DNA of 64,000 bases, from contig CACGWW010000001.1 of assembly GCA_902576905.1 (NCBI GenBank), forward strand, positions 367,213 to 431,212. The letters run 5' to 3'. This document shows, piece after piece, positions 1-8,676 of this stretch. Each line of letters starts with the position of its first letter. Positions within the stretch are counted from its first letter, which is position 1. This DNA comes from an uncultured Alphaproteobacteria bacterium (GTDB lineage: Bacteria > Pseudomonadota > Alphaproteobacteria > Rhodobacterales > Rhodobacteraceae). A program made the position numbers and the translations under genes. The notes under the pieces were generated by a model. It was not told the DNA's origin. It was given only the letters and a program-made list of their open reading frames with translations, and ran no database searches.

Positions 1-1
1 A

Positions 2-232
2 CTTATTTGCTTTGCTGGACCAAGAGTGATAGAGCAAACAATTAGGGAAAGACTACCAGAGGGATTTCAGAGATCGGAATATTTGTTAGACCACGGAATG
101 CTTGATAAAGTGGTGTCGAGAAAATTTCTGAGAGAAGAGCTGATAAAATTAATCTATCTATTAAAAAATAAACCTCCACCTATTAGGGGAAATATTACAG
201 AGTCTGATGGGCCTAATGGACGAGATTTTTAA
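2..232 (+). CDS. accD: Acetyl-CoA carboxylase carboxyltransferase beta subunit, C-terminal end (partial)
   Basis: The reading frame is open from base 2 and starts outside the window; the ORF-track start at 26 is an internal GTG. The visible tail reads [20 protein letters not shown], a conserved C-terminal stretch of the AccD carboxyltransferase subunit, followed by a short variable tail. AccD works with AccA to transfer the carboxyl group from biotin to acetyl-CoA, giving malonyl-CoA for fatty acid synthesis in the cytoplasm. The zinc-ribbon N-terminus lies outside the window. The gene overlaps the start of folC; accD-folC adjacency is common in many proteobacteria. Confidence 0.93.
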   Translation, partial: LICFAGPRVIEQTIRERLPEGFQRSEYLLDHGMLDKVVSRKFLREELIKLIYLLKNKPPPIRGNITESDGPNGRDF

Positions 233-1511
233 AAGGCTGGAATTACTTCACCCCAAAATAATCGATCTTAAATTAGACAGAGTAAAAAGACTCTTGAGGA
301 AATTGGGTAATCCCGAAAGGTCGATACCTCCTGTAATACATGTCGCTGGAACTAATGGGAAAGGTTCCACCATTGCTATGATTAAATCCGGGTTGCAAAG
401 AAGTGGGTTTAGGACACATACCTATACCTCACCACATTTGGTGAGCTTTAATGAGAGAATTGAGATAGGGGACAAAAGAATAAGTGAAATTGCATTAAAA
501 GAAGTTCTTAATGAATGCGAAAAGGTAAATAACTCTCAGCCAATAACATTTTTTGAAATAACTACCTGTGCTGCTTTTCTTGCATTTTCAAGAGCATCTG
601 CTGACTATACACTTTTAGAGGTTGGACTGGGCGGAGAGTTTGATGCTACCAACGTTATTAAAAACCCTGTTGCCTCAATTATTACTCCAATATCCTTCGA
701 TCATAAGGAGTATTTAGGAAGTTCAATAAAAAAGATTGCTGCCGCTAAAGCTGGTATAATTAAGAAAAATACTCCTACCATAATCTCAAACCAATCTCCA
801 ACAGTAAAAAGAATACTTGATGAAAAATGCGCATCAAATAATAGTGATGTTATCTGGTCGGCGGAAAGTTTCACCGTTTCTAGTTCAAGGAAATCGATTA
901 TTCAAAAACTCAGCAAAAAAAGTATCGAATATCCTTTTCCTAACTTAATTGGTACACACCAAATCAGCAATGCAATGACTGCTATTTCGACACTTACTTA
1001 TTTAAAGGTTCCCGAAAAACACATATGTGAGGGGTTAACATCTACTTACTGGCCAGCTAGGCTCCAAGAGATAAATAACGGAAGTCTATATGCATTGATA
1101 AAAAAGTATAACATTAATAACAAATTATGGGTCGATGGAGGCCATAATGAAGACGCTAGCATTCAACTAAGTAAGAGTGTGGGTTTTATGAATAAAAAAA
1201 AACTCCATATCATTTTTGGTTGCCTTGAACATAAAGATCATAGATCTTTTCTAAGAAATTTAGTGCCCGTAGCTTCGTCTCTGAATATTGTTGAAATTGA
1301 TAATCAACCCTCATCAATAAATAAAACAGTGGCCATTTCAAGTGCTAAAGAAGTAGGTTGGAAAAAAATCTATTCAGCGTATAGCATTCGAGATGCTATT
1401 AAAAATATTTGTTCCCGGGATGAAGGTTTAGCCCAACAAGTTTCAATTCTAATTTGTGGTTCGTTATACTTGGCAGGACAAGCTTTGAAAGAAAATGGGG
1501 TTGAAATCTAG
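207..1511 (+). CDS. folC: Bifunctional dihydrofolate synthase / folylpolyglutamate synthase
   Basis: Adds glutamate to dihydropteroate and to tetrahydrofolates using ATP (folate pathway, cytoplasm). The N-terminus carries [16 protein letters not shown] and the ATP-binding loop [11 protein letters not shown] near residues 45-55, and [13 protein letters not shown] follows; all are typical of FolC. The C-terminal Mur-ligase-like half has VDGGHNEDA. At 434 residues the length is normal. The listed start overlaps accD by 26 bases; an in-frame ATG at 216 is equally possible, and I see no clear ribosome site to decide. The 3' end overlaps trxA, which converges on it, by 4 bases. Confidence 0.95.
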   Translation: MGLMDEIFKRLELLHPKIIDLKLDRVKRLLRKLGNPERSIPPVIHVAGTNGKGSTIAMIKSGLQRSGFRTHTYTSPHLVSFNERIEIGDKRISEIALKEVLNECEKVNNSQPITFFEITTCAAFLAFSRASADYTLLEVGLGGEFDATNVIKNPVASIITPISFDHKEYLGSSIKKIAAAKAGIIKKNTPTIISNQSPTVKRILDEKCASNNSDVIWSAESFTVSSSRKSIIQKLSKKSIEYPFPNLIGTHQISNAMTAISTLTYLKVPEKHICEGLTSTYWPARLQEINNGSLYALIKKYNINNKLWVDGGHNEDASIQLSKSVGFMNKKKLHIIFGCLEHKDHRSFLRNLVPVASSLNIVEIDNQPSSINKTVAISSAKEVGWKKIYSAYSIRDAIKNICSRDEGLAQQVSILICGSLYLAGQALKENGVEI

Positions 1512-1828
1512 GTGCTTTCGTCAATCCAGTTTTTTAAATCTGTCTTAGGTGCCGCCCCAATTTTAGATGAGATCATTTCTCCATCTTTAAATATAAAGAG
1601 TGCTGGAATACCTCTTACACCCAATTTGCTTGGACTATTTGGGTTTTCATCAACATTGATTTTTGCAATCTTAATTTTTTCTCCATATTCCTCAGACAAT
1701 TCTTCCAAAGCTGGTCCTATTTGTTTACATGGCCCACACCACTCCGCCCAAAAATCAATTACTACGGGAACCGAGCTCTTTATCACTTGCTCTTCAAAAG
1801 TCTCATCCGTTACGTTAAATGTTGCCAT
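1508..1828 (-). CDS. trxA: Thioredoxin
   Basis: Small cytoplasmic thiol-disulfide oxidoreductase of 106 residues, the usual thioredoxin length. The active site WCGPC sits at about residues 30-34 inside [15 protein letters not shown], and the cis-proline loop [11 protein letters not shown] follows at about 75. The start ATG has an upstream AGGAGT-like ribosome site in the 17-base gap after the exonuclease gene. It is the last gene of a minus-strand run regB-tsaE-sbcB-trxA. In Rhodobacterales trxA normally sits beside addA; here its neighbour is exonuclease I. Confidence 0.97.
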   Translation of the reverse strand: MATFNVTDETFEEQVIKSSVPVVIDFWAEWCGPCKQIGPALEELSEEYGEKIKIAKINVDENPNSPSKLGVRGIPALFIFKDGEMISSKIGAAPKTDLKNWIDEST

Positions 1829-1845
1829 GGTTTACTCCTAGTTTT

Positions 1846-3267
1846 TTATTTTTTTTGATAATAAGTTTCTTTAAAATAATTTCTGATATCATTAAGTTCA
1901 AAAACAAATTCTCTAACGTTAGTATTAGAGTCGTTTTCAATAATTTCAATCTCTTTGTCAAAATCGTCACAAGTTTTCCATTTTTCTTTATTAGTACTTG
2001 TTAATTGATCTTCAACCGTGCGCTCAATTTTGTCTCTTATACTCAATGGTAGTGTTTGAGGGCACTCCTCATAAATAAGCCTCAGCCCAAAATAAGAAAA
2101 ACGTTTATCAGAAAATTCCTGGCATAATTTATATCTATTTGACCAATTCTCTTTCTTAAACTGTTGTTTCAGTTTTTGGTCTTTATGGCTTGGAAATCCA
2201 CCAATATACAATGTTTCCTCTGCCATAATATCTTCTTGTGATCCGCTTAATTCTTTTTCTTGTTTATTTTCCTCTGCAATATCCAAAAGCATTGATGCTA
2301 AATTTTGTTTGAAAAAAGAGGCATTCTCTAAGACCTCAGATCTTTTTTGAAATTCATTTATATTTATTGAGTTGAAAAACCAACTATCTTCAACTTGGGT
2401 TTTTTTTAGCAATATTGGACCTTTGTTTGGTTTTACAAATTTAAGAAATTTTTGACCGGAAATATAAATATCTCTCAAATCCTTTAAATTTAATTCAATT
2501 AAATCCTGAGGGTCGTAATTTAGATCAAAGAGAACAGGGAAATTATAAACGGGATGACTAAACAGAAAAGTTCCTGAAATTGGTATTGTTTTTCCGTAAA
2601 ATGTTTGGCAAAGAAATACTATTTTCTCTTCCGAAAGGATATTGTACACCCGTGATTTATTTGCGCCATCTAAAAATGATCGCCAAAAACTGGGTTTTCT
2701 TTTGGATATTAGTTGTGCCAGTTGTTTTGTAGCCATAACATCACCAAACGCATCATGGGCAAGGTGATTAATGGCATTTGCTGGTGCTATTTGATCTAGC
2801 TTAAAAGTCTTTTTCTTTTTTTCATTGATAGGGACATTAATAATATTCGGGAAAAAAAAATCAACGGTTCGTAATAGCTCTAGTAAATCAGCCCTATGGT
2901 TATTATTCCTACTTGTCAAATATGGGTCAAGAAGCGCCCTGAATAATGAGTGTCTTAAGAATTCCTCATCAAAATTTATGCTGTTATAACCAATAAATAT
3001 AGAGGGTGACCATTTAGTGAACTTTTCTTCTAGTTTTCTAAGCATCTCGTAGTGCGAACATTCCGTTTTTAATAGTTTGGCATAATCGGTGTTGTTTACT
3101 GCGAGAGCGAAAGGGCTTGGTATTAGTCCAGGCTTCAATCTACATCTATATTCAAATGCCTCTATCTCTTTGAACTCTTTGGAGACTTTCGTTGCTCCGA
3201 CCTGAAGAATTTGATCCCAATGTGGATCTCTACCAGTTGTTTCAAAGTCAAAAAAAATTAAATCCAT
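1846..3267 (-). CDS. sbcB: Exodeoxyribonuclease I (single-strand 3'-5' DNA exonuclease)
   Basis: Degrades single-stranded DNA from the 3' end in recombination and mismatch repair. The N-terminus is a DEDD (DnaQ-type) exonuclease: Exo I motif FFDFETTG with D7 and E9, Exo II GYNSINFDEEFLRHS near 95-110, and Exo III HDAFGDVMATKQLA near 172. The remainder matches the SH3-like and helical C-terminal portion of ExoI, and 473 residues is close to the E. coli enzyme's 475. It lies 11 bases after tsaE and 17 before trxA, so it is probably cotranscribed with them. This enzyme is more typical of gammaproteobacteria, and its place between trxA and tsaE is where I would expect addAB in Rhodobacterales. 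Confidence 0.9.
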   Translation of the reverse strand: MDLIFFDFETTGRDPHWDQILQVGATKVSKEFKEIEAFEYRCRLKPGLIPSPFALAVNNTDYAKLLKTECSHYEMLRKLEEKFTKWSPSIFIGYNSINFDEEFLRHSLFRALLDPYLTSRNNNHRADLLELLRTVDFFFPNIINVPINEKKKKTFKLDQIAPANAINHLAHDAFGDVMATKQLAQLISKRKPSFWRSFLDGANKSRVYNILSEEKIVFLCQTFYGKTIPISGTFLFSHPVYNFPVLFDLNYDPQDLIELNLKDLRDIYISGQKFLKFVKPNKGPILLKKTQVEDSWFFNSININEFQKRSEVLENASFFKQNLASMLLDIAEENKQEKELSGSQEDIMAEETLYIGGFPSHKDQKLKQQFKKENWSNRYKLCQEFSDKRFSYFGLRLIYEECPQTLPLSIRDKIERTVEDQLTSTNKEKWKTCDDFDKEIEIIENDSNTNVREFVFELNDIRNYFKETYYQKK

Positions 3268-3278
3268 GTTTTCTTATT

Positions 3279-3803
3279 TTAAATATTTTGCTTATCAAAA
3301 TGTCTACTACCAAGTAAAGCACCAATCAAATCATCCCACCCATCTCCGAAAAATGCAACTTCAACGTTTCTATACTTTTTTAGCTTTTTTGTTTCTAGTA
3401 TTTTTATGCTTACATACCGAGAAAGGCTTTTATTTTCTAAAATTTCTGGCCATTCTAAAATAGTAATCTGACTATCAAAGATATCTGGAATCCCCAACTC
3501 GAATAGTTCCAGCTCACTTTTAACCCTGTAAAGGTCAATGTGTGAAATTTTACGACTCTTAAATTCATAGCTTTGGATCAAAGAAAACGTTGGTGACGAA
3601 ACTTCTTCAATATCTATATTTTCCTTTTTCGCGTTCGCTTTAATTAATAGTCTAGCAAACTCTGTCTTTCCAGCACCGACCTTGCCAGAAAGAAGTAGCA
3701 AGTCACTATTTTGTGTATTTTCTGCAAAAATTTTTGCTATCTCACCTAAATCAAGGAGTTCCAAATCAAATGAATGTAATTTAACAAAGGGCTCAGCTAA
3801 CAT
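3279..3803 (-). CDS. tsaE: tRNA threonylcarbamoyladenosine biosynthesis ATPase TsaE
   Basis: ATPase partner of TsaB/TsaD in making N6-threonylcarbamoyladenosine (t6A37) on ANN-decoding tRNAs. It shows the Walker A loop SGKVGAGKTEFARLL near residues 39-53, SSPTFSLIQSYE (switch region) near 73-84, and the conserved ILEWPEIL near 114-121. At 174 residues it is slightly longer than the usual 150-160, with extra residues at the C-terminus. Its start overlaps the end of regB by 11 bases, which suggests translational coupling in a regB-tsaE-sbcB-trxA transcript. Confidence 0.92.
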   Translation of the reverse strand: MLAEPFVKLHSFDLELLDLGEIAKIFAENTQNSDLLLLSGKVGAGKTEFARLLIKANAKKENIDIEEVSSPTFSLIQSYEFKSRKISHIDLYRVKSELELFELGIPDIFDSQITILEWPEILENKSLSRYVSIKILETKKLKKYRNVEVAFFGDGWDDLIGALLGSRHFDKQNI

Positions 3804-5202
3804 TTCTTGGGTTCTCCTTCATTTTAGCTTTCTTGTCCCATTGCAAGACTTCGATAGATGACCTTTTCCAAGAAATCTCGACTTTTGCCCCCGTTATTCT
3901 TTTTTTACCATCATTTTCGATTTGTTTTATATTTGAGAATTTCAACCGCCCATTTGTTTTCTCCAATAAAATACTTGCTATGAATAAACCAAGGCCCATT
4001 CCTTCTTCGGATGTTCTATTTTTTACCTCCATTAAAGAGAAAGTACTTTTTTTTAGAAATGGTTCTCCAATCATATTTGTAATATCATTAGGAAACCCTT
4101 TACCATCATCGGTTATCTCTAAATTTATTTTTCTAGAGTTAGTTATTAAGTTTATATCCACATGGGATTTAGAAAATTTCAGTGCATTGTGAACAATATT
4201 TCTTATACCATGTATCAATTCAGGTTCTCTTCTAACCAAAGGTATCATTTTTTCTTTTATTGAAATGCCCTCATGAGTTTGACTTACCCCGTTAAGTCTG
4301 AAAATTATTTGCTTATCAAAATTTTTATAAGGCTGGCTAGCTTCAAAAATAAGTGCAAAAAAATCAATGATTTTCACATACTGATCATCTTTTCCAAGTG
4401 ACCCCATATCCGAAATTATTGCCTTACATCTATCAATTTGTTCGTGTATTAATTTTATATCTTGATAGATGGGGCTGTCGCTATCAATTTCATTAAGAAG
4501 CTCCGATGAGGCCAATTTAATCGTTGCTAGCGGAGAACCCAATTCGTGGCCTAAAGCGGCGACTACACCTGTCAAGGCCGTAAGTTTTCTTTCTTTCTCT
4601 AAAGCAAATTGAGTGGCCTGGAGGGCTTTATTCATGTTTGAATTATCCAAAAATATTCTTCTCACATAACTGCCTAAAAACGTCACGGTAATTATTAATG
4701 AAGCTGAGAAACCGACTAATAAAATCTCAGGAGGCGTTAATACATCTCCTGAGCTGTCAAGTATAGAAAAATTTTTAAAGCTCAATAGCAATATGCATAA
4801 AAATGTCATTACACCAAGAGCAATAAGATAGATTATTGGCAGCGAAGATGCGGATACAATGGCTGGTACAATGATAAGCATTGAAAAGGGATTACTTATT
4901 CCACCGGAAAAATAAAGTAATAACGAAATTTGAGACAAGTCAAAAGAAAGAAATAAAAATGTCTTCAAAGCTGATAATCGCTTTTCTGTTCTGAAGTAAA
5001 TGCTACAAGTAAGGTTAACAATACAAGCAAATAAAATTATTGTGAGACATGCCTCAACATTAAAGGTTAGGCCTAGTACCATATCAGTTACTGCTATCGC
5101 AACACCTTGCCCAACTATCGCTAGCCAGCGTAAATTTACTAGAGTTTTAGGCTTAATCCAACTTGCATCTAAATAGATTTGCCTTTTAATTAAATTCATC
5201 AT
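3793..5202 (-). CDS. regB: Redox-sensing histidine kinase RegB/PrrB
   Basis: Membrane sensor kinase of the global redox RegB/RegA system, which in purple bacteria controls energy, carbon and nitrogen genes according to ubiquinone redox state. About six hydrophobic segments fill residues 20-180. The quinone-associated motif GGISNPF is at 100-106, the phospho-acceptor H219 lies in the H-box AALGHELGSPLATIKL, and the family's redox-active cysteine is at C259 in QIDRCKAI. The kinase ATP lid has DDGKGFPND and EEGMGLGLFIA. It is divergent from regA across a 164-base gap. All RegB hallmark residues are present, so sensing is probably intact. Confidence 0.95.
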   Translation of the reverse strand: MMNLIKRQIYLDASWIKPKTLVNLRWLAIVGQGVAIAVTDMVLGLTFNVEACLTIILFACIVNLTCSIYFRTEKRLSALKTFLFLSFDLSQISLLLYFSGGISNPFSMLIIVPAIVSASSLPIIYLIALGVMTFLCILLLSFKNFSILDSSGDVLTPPEILLVGFSASLIITVTFLGSYVRRIFLDNSNMNKALQATQFALEKERKLTALTGVVAALGHELGSPLATIKLASSELLNEIDSDSPIYQDIKLIHEQIDRCKAIISDMGSLGKDDQYVKIIDFFALIFEASQPYKNFDKQIIFRLNGVSQTHEGISIKEKMIPLVRREPELIHGIRNIVHNALKFSKSHVDINLITNSRKINLEITDDGKGFPNDITNMIGEPFLKKSTFSLMEVKNRTSEEGMGLGLFIASILLEKTNGRLKFSNIKQIENDGKKRITGAKVEISWKRSSIEVLQWDKKAKMKENPRNVS

Positions 5203-5314
5203 TTTTTAAAGCTGAAGTATTGAATACTAAATAATATCTAACATACTCTTTCTAAATTTCTTGTAAAATTAATTGGTATCACTAAATGCTTCATAAGAAT
5301 ACTGAGGAAAATGT

Positions 5315-5349
5315 TTGACGGAGAGTAATTTTGGAACATATTATCCACA
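5315..5349 (+). promoter_or_regulatory. Predicted regA promoter with a perfect DnaA box over the -10
   Basis: A TTGACG -35 element (5315-5320) is followed after 18 bases by TATTAT (5339-5344), a 5/6 match to the -10 consensus. The nonamer TTATCCACA, the canonical high-affinity DnaA box, occupies 5341-5349 and shares four bases with the -10. A G-rich ribosome site follows at about 5351-5356, and the regA ATG is at 5367, so the leader would be only about 15 bases. The elements are seen directly; promoter activity and DnaA binding are inferred. Confidence 0.5.
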
Positions 5350-5366
5350 AAGAGGGGCACATGTAG

Positions 5367-5921
5367 ATGTTGGATGAAACTAATTACAAAATTGACGAGA
5401 ATAATTCTCTACTAATCTTGGACGATGATCAACCATTCTTAAAAAGATTAAGTGTGGCAATGGAAAAGCGAGGTTTCAACGTTTTTCCTGCCAGTTCTAT
5501 GGCAGAATTTAGTAGAATTATCGAAAGTAACTGTCCAAACTATGCGATAATTGACCTTAGGCTTGGCGATGGAACTGGATTAGATGCTGTCGAAAGTATA
5601 AGAAATGTAAACCGAAAATCGAAAATCATAGTACTTACCGGCTATGGTGCAATAGCTACAGCTGTTGCTGCAGTCAAAATAGGTGCGATTGATTACCTGT
5701 CAAAGCCAGCAGACGCAAACGATATTTTGAATGCTCTTATATTTAGTGACCAGAGTAAGCCTCCTCCGCCAGTCAACCCGATGTCAGCAGATAGGGTAAA
5801 GTGGGAGCATATCCAAAGGATATTTGAGTTGTGCAACAGAAATGTCTCTGAGACGGCTAGGAGATTGAACATGCATAGACGAACTCTACAAAGAATTTTA
5901 GCAAAAAGAAGTCCTAGATAA
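5367..5921 (+). CDS. regA: Redox response regulator RegA/PrrA
   Basis: DNA-binding partner of RegB. It has 184 residues, the same length as Rhodobacter RegA. The receiver domain has the acidic pair in ILDDDQPF and phospho-acceptor D63 in AIIDLRLGDG, with the K in YLSKPAD near 108. A proline-rich linker (KPPPPV) is followed by a Fis-type helix-turn-helix, NVSETARRLNMHRRTLQRIL, essentially invariant in RegA proteins. An upstream ATG at 5361 is followed directly by TAG, so 5367 is the start. It is divergent from regB. In Rhodobacter, senC/prrC lies between regB and regA; it is missing here. Confidence 0.97.
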   Translation: MLDETNYKIDENNSLLILDDDQPFLKRLSVAMEKRGFNVFPASSMAEFSRIIESNCPNYAIIDLRLGDGTGLDAVESIRNVNRKSKIIVLTGYGAIATAVAAVKIGAIDYLSKPADANDILNALIFSDQSKPPPPVNPMSADRVKWEHIQRIFELCNRNVSETARRLNMHRRTLQRILAKRSPR

Positions 5922-5926
5922 TACCT

Positions 5927-7147
5927 TTATTGTTTGAGAAGCTCAGGGAGATTTCCGTACTCACCTGCCGCCTCCTTTACAAAAAAACTCTTTAACAGAT
6001 CAGATTTATCAATAACGTTCATACCAAGTTCTCTCAGAGTTTTCAGATAAAAATTGTCATTCGAGAAAAGCGTGTTTATAATATCCGTATAGGTTGCAAG
6101 AGATATCCTATCGAATGATCTCCATGATTCATATTGTTTTAAAAGGTCATTGCTTCCAAGATCTAAACCTAATTTTTTTCCTTTTAAAAGGATATCAACC
6201 AAAGAGGCAACATCTCTAAAACCTAGATTCAGACCCTGTCCGGCGAGTGGGTGAATTGCTTGAGCTGAGTCTCCAATAAAAACTTTTCTATTATCAATAG
6301 TGTCTCTTAGAAACCTTAGATAAAGCGGGAATGTTTTTTTTTCACCTATCAACGCAAGGTTTGTTAAAGTATCTCCAATGTTATCCTTTAAATAGTCTAT
6401 AAATTTTTCATCATTAGATTTGCTTATTTTTTCTCCAAGTTCTATTGGCAGACTCCAAACAAAAGTTGTCCGTTTCCCTTTAAGAGGAAGTATTGCTAAC
6501 GGGCCACCTGACAAAAATAATTGATGGGCAACAAATTTGTGCTCATTTTCATGGGACAGGTTTCCAACTATCGCTAATTGATTATAATTTTTTTTAAAAA
6601 AAGTTTTATTTAAGCGTTTTGCAAAGCTCGACTCTCGACCATCACTAATAATAAATATTTCAGTACTAATCAACGATTTGTCAGAAAGCATGATTTTTGT
6701 TTCAAAACTATTTGTCTGATCCTCAATTACTTCTGTGGAGTTAATCAATTGAATTTTGATATTTCTGTTAAGCTCTGATTCAAGCACTTTTCTTAAGTAA
6801 AAGTCTTCTATCATGTAGCTCGAAGGCCCAACCTCGTGGGGCTCTTTATTAAACTCTACCAAGTGCCGTTTCGTTTCACCAGAATTCTTTCTTGTAGAAA
6901 GCATGATATTTTCTATAGGACTTACCTTTAATCTTTTTGGGTCCCATAGACCGAGATTAATTAATAAATTTTTTGAGGTTCTTGATAGAGCATAGGTTCG
7001 TCCTTTATTTCTCTTTATTCGATCCTCCTCTGAGGTTCCATCAACAACTGTTACGTCTAATCCCTTTGATGCAAGCGCTATCGCCATTGTACTTCCAATT
7101 AAACCCGCTCCTGCTATAACAATTTGTCTTTTTTTTGAAATTTTCAT
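5927..7147 (-). CDS. UbiH/UbiF-family FAD-dependent monooxygenase (ubiquinone ring hydroxylase)
   Basis: FAD-dependent hydroxylase of the UbiH/COQ6 family, likely acting on a ring position in ubiquinone synthesis at the inner membrane. The N-terminal Rossmann motif is IVIAGAGLIGSTMA, GRESSFAKRL is the middle DG-type motif, and FIGDSAQAIHPLAGQGLNLG is the C-terminal FAD-binding GD motif. I chose the ATG at 7147 (406 residues) over the tracked GTG at 7162, because the Rossmann strand then begins near residue 8 as usual and a GGTGA lies upstream. The exact ring position (UbiH, UbiF or UbiL) cannot be told from sequence alone. It converges on regA with a 5-base gap. Confidence 0.88.
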   Translation of the reverse strand: MKISKKRQIVIAGAGLIGSTMAIALASKGLDVTVVDGTSEEDRIKRNKGRTYALSRTSKNLLINLGLWDPKRLKVSPIENIMLSTRKNSGETKRHLVEFNKEPHEVGPSSYMIEDFYLRKVLESELNRNIKIQLINSTEVIEDQTNSFETKIMLSDKSLISTEIFIISDGRESSFAKRLNKTFFKKNYNQLAIVGNLSHENEHKFVAHQLFLSGGPLAILPLKGKRTTFVWSLPIELGEKISKSNDEKFIDYLKDNIGDTLTNLALIGEKKTFPLYLRFLRDTIDNRKVFIGDSAQAIHPLAGQGLNLGFRDVASLVDILLKGKKLGLDLGSNDLLKQYESWRSFDRISLATYTDIINTLFSNDNFYLKTLRELGMNVIDKSDLLKSFFVKEAAGEYGNLPELLKQ

Positions 7148-7248
7148 GATCAGATCAGTCACCAGTTGGATTTAAAAAATAATGTATTTAGTAAACAATG
7201 TAACTAGTTTATTATATCAAAAAGTAAATAAAACCAACCGACAAAGAA

Positions 7249-8580
7249 ATGGACTTTGAAGATTTTAAAAATAAAAAAATTAATGATATCAGTAGATTAG
7301 TTGGGAACGGGCAGATATGCCCGGAGGAACTCACTCGTTTCTATTTACAAAGAATATCAAGTGACCCTAGATCGGAAGAAATATTTACTGAAGTCTATAA
7401 AAAATCTGCTCTAGCCTCAGCTAAAGAATCAAAACAAAGAGCTAAAGTCGGGTTAAGAAAAGGAGTTCTTGATGGAATTCCAATATCAGTAAAGGACTTA
7501 GCCGATATAAAAGGAAAACTAACAGGCGGTGGATCGTCTCTAACTAATAGAGAAAAAGCGAGGAATAACGCTACTTTTGTAGATAATTTACAAAACCAGG
7601 GAGCAATCATTTTGGGTAAGACACATATGACTGAGCTTGCTTTTTCAGGCCTTGGTCTAAATCCTATCACAGCGACTCCTACTAACCCATTTAATGAAGA
7701 GCTTGTTTCTGGAGGATCTTCCTCGGGGTCGGCAGTATCTGTTTCTAGGAATTATTGTTTTGCGTCAATTGGTTCAGATACTGGGGGGTCTGTTAGAATT
7801 CCTGCAGCCTGGAATAATCTAGTAGGATTGAAAACAACTCATAATCTAATTGACTTAAAAGGTGTTTTGAAACTTTGTCCTAGCTTTGATACCCTAGGAC
7901 CTATTTGTAGAAATGTTGATGACGCCAATTTGCTTTTTAACGGAATGATTAATGGAAAGCTTCAAAAACTAAGAAAGTATAGGCCTGAAAACTTTAAGTT
8001 TTTAATTATAAAAAATATGTTTTTTGAAGACATAGATAGTGACATAAATGATAGCTTTAATATCACTATTGATAAGATAATTAAAAGCGGTTCACGTGTA
8101 GAATATAGGAACATCACAGAAATTGATAGTGCATTTGAAATCAGCAAAACTGTTTTTCCAGCTGAGGCATATGGGATGTGGCAACATAAAATTGAAAAAA
8201 ATCCAGAAAAAATGTTTACCCCTATTCGAGAAAGATTTCGTAGTGGAAGGAAGATCTTAGCGCATGATTATGTGTATTCCCTACAAAAATTATTTGAATT
8301 GAGGATGAGTTTCCTAGAGAAAGTTATTGGGTTTGACGCTATATTGGCACCAACCTCACCCATAAAACCCCCAAGCATTACACAATTATTAGATAGTCAT
8401 AAATTCTTTACTGAAAGGAATTTATTAGCTTTGCGCAACACTAGAATTGCAAACTCATTAAATTTATGTGCGTTAACATTGCCAACTGACACAGATTTTT
8501 CTGGTTTAATGCTTATGGGACGTCCTAACAATGAATTTGATCTAATGAGTATTGGATTAGCCATCGAGAAAATAAAATAA
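7249..8580 (+). CDS. Amidase-signature family amidohydrolase
   Basis: Cytoplasmic amidase of the Ser-cisSer-Lys family, 443 residues. The catalytic lysine is K82 in GIPISVKDLADIKG, the cis-serine lies in SGGSSSGSAV near 157, and the nucleophile is S181 in GSDTGGSVRIPAA. The family includes GatA, but there is no gatB or gatC nearby and the C-terminal half differs, so a small-amide hydrolase is more likely than tRNA amidotransferase. The substrate is unknown. It is transcribed away from the UbiH-like gene across an 86-base gap and lies 96 bases before ftsK. Confidence 0.85.
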   Translation: MDFEDFKNKKINDISRLVGNGQICPEELTRFYLQRISSDPRSEEIFTEVYKKSALASAKESKQRAKVGLRKGVLDGIPISVKDLADIKGKLTGGGSSLTNREKARNNATFVDNLQNQGAIILGKTHMTELAFSGLGLNPITATPTNPFNEELVSGGSSSGSAVSVSRNYCFASIGSDTGGSVRIPAAWNNLVGLKTTHNLIDLKGVLKLCPSFDTLGPICRNVDDANLLFNGMINGKLQKLRKYRPENFKFLIIKNMFFEDIDSDINDSFNITIDKIIKSGSRVEYRNITEIDSAFEISKTVFPAEAYGMWQHKIEKNPEKMFTPIRERFRSGRKILAHDYVYSLQKLFELRMSFLEKVIGFDAILAPTSPIKPPSITQLLDSHKFFTERNLLALRNTRIANSLNLCALTLPTDTDFSGLMLMGRPNNEFDLMSIGLAIEKIK

Positions 8581-8676
8581 TCAAATAAAAAGTCTAATCT
8601 TTACCTAGATGACAAAAAAAAGTATCATAATCGAAAAATATATCTTGAAATAACCAAGAAAATACGAGCAGAAAAA

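Noticed and set aside
1512-1841. 109-residue ORF on the plus strand opposite trxA
   Set aside because: It is the antisense shadow of a clear thioredoxin gene and has no family features.
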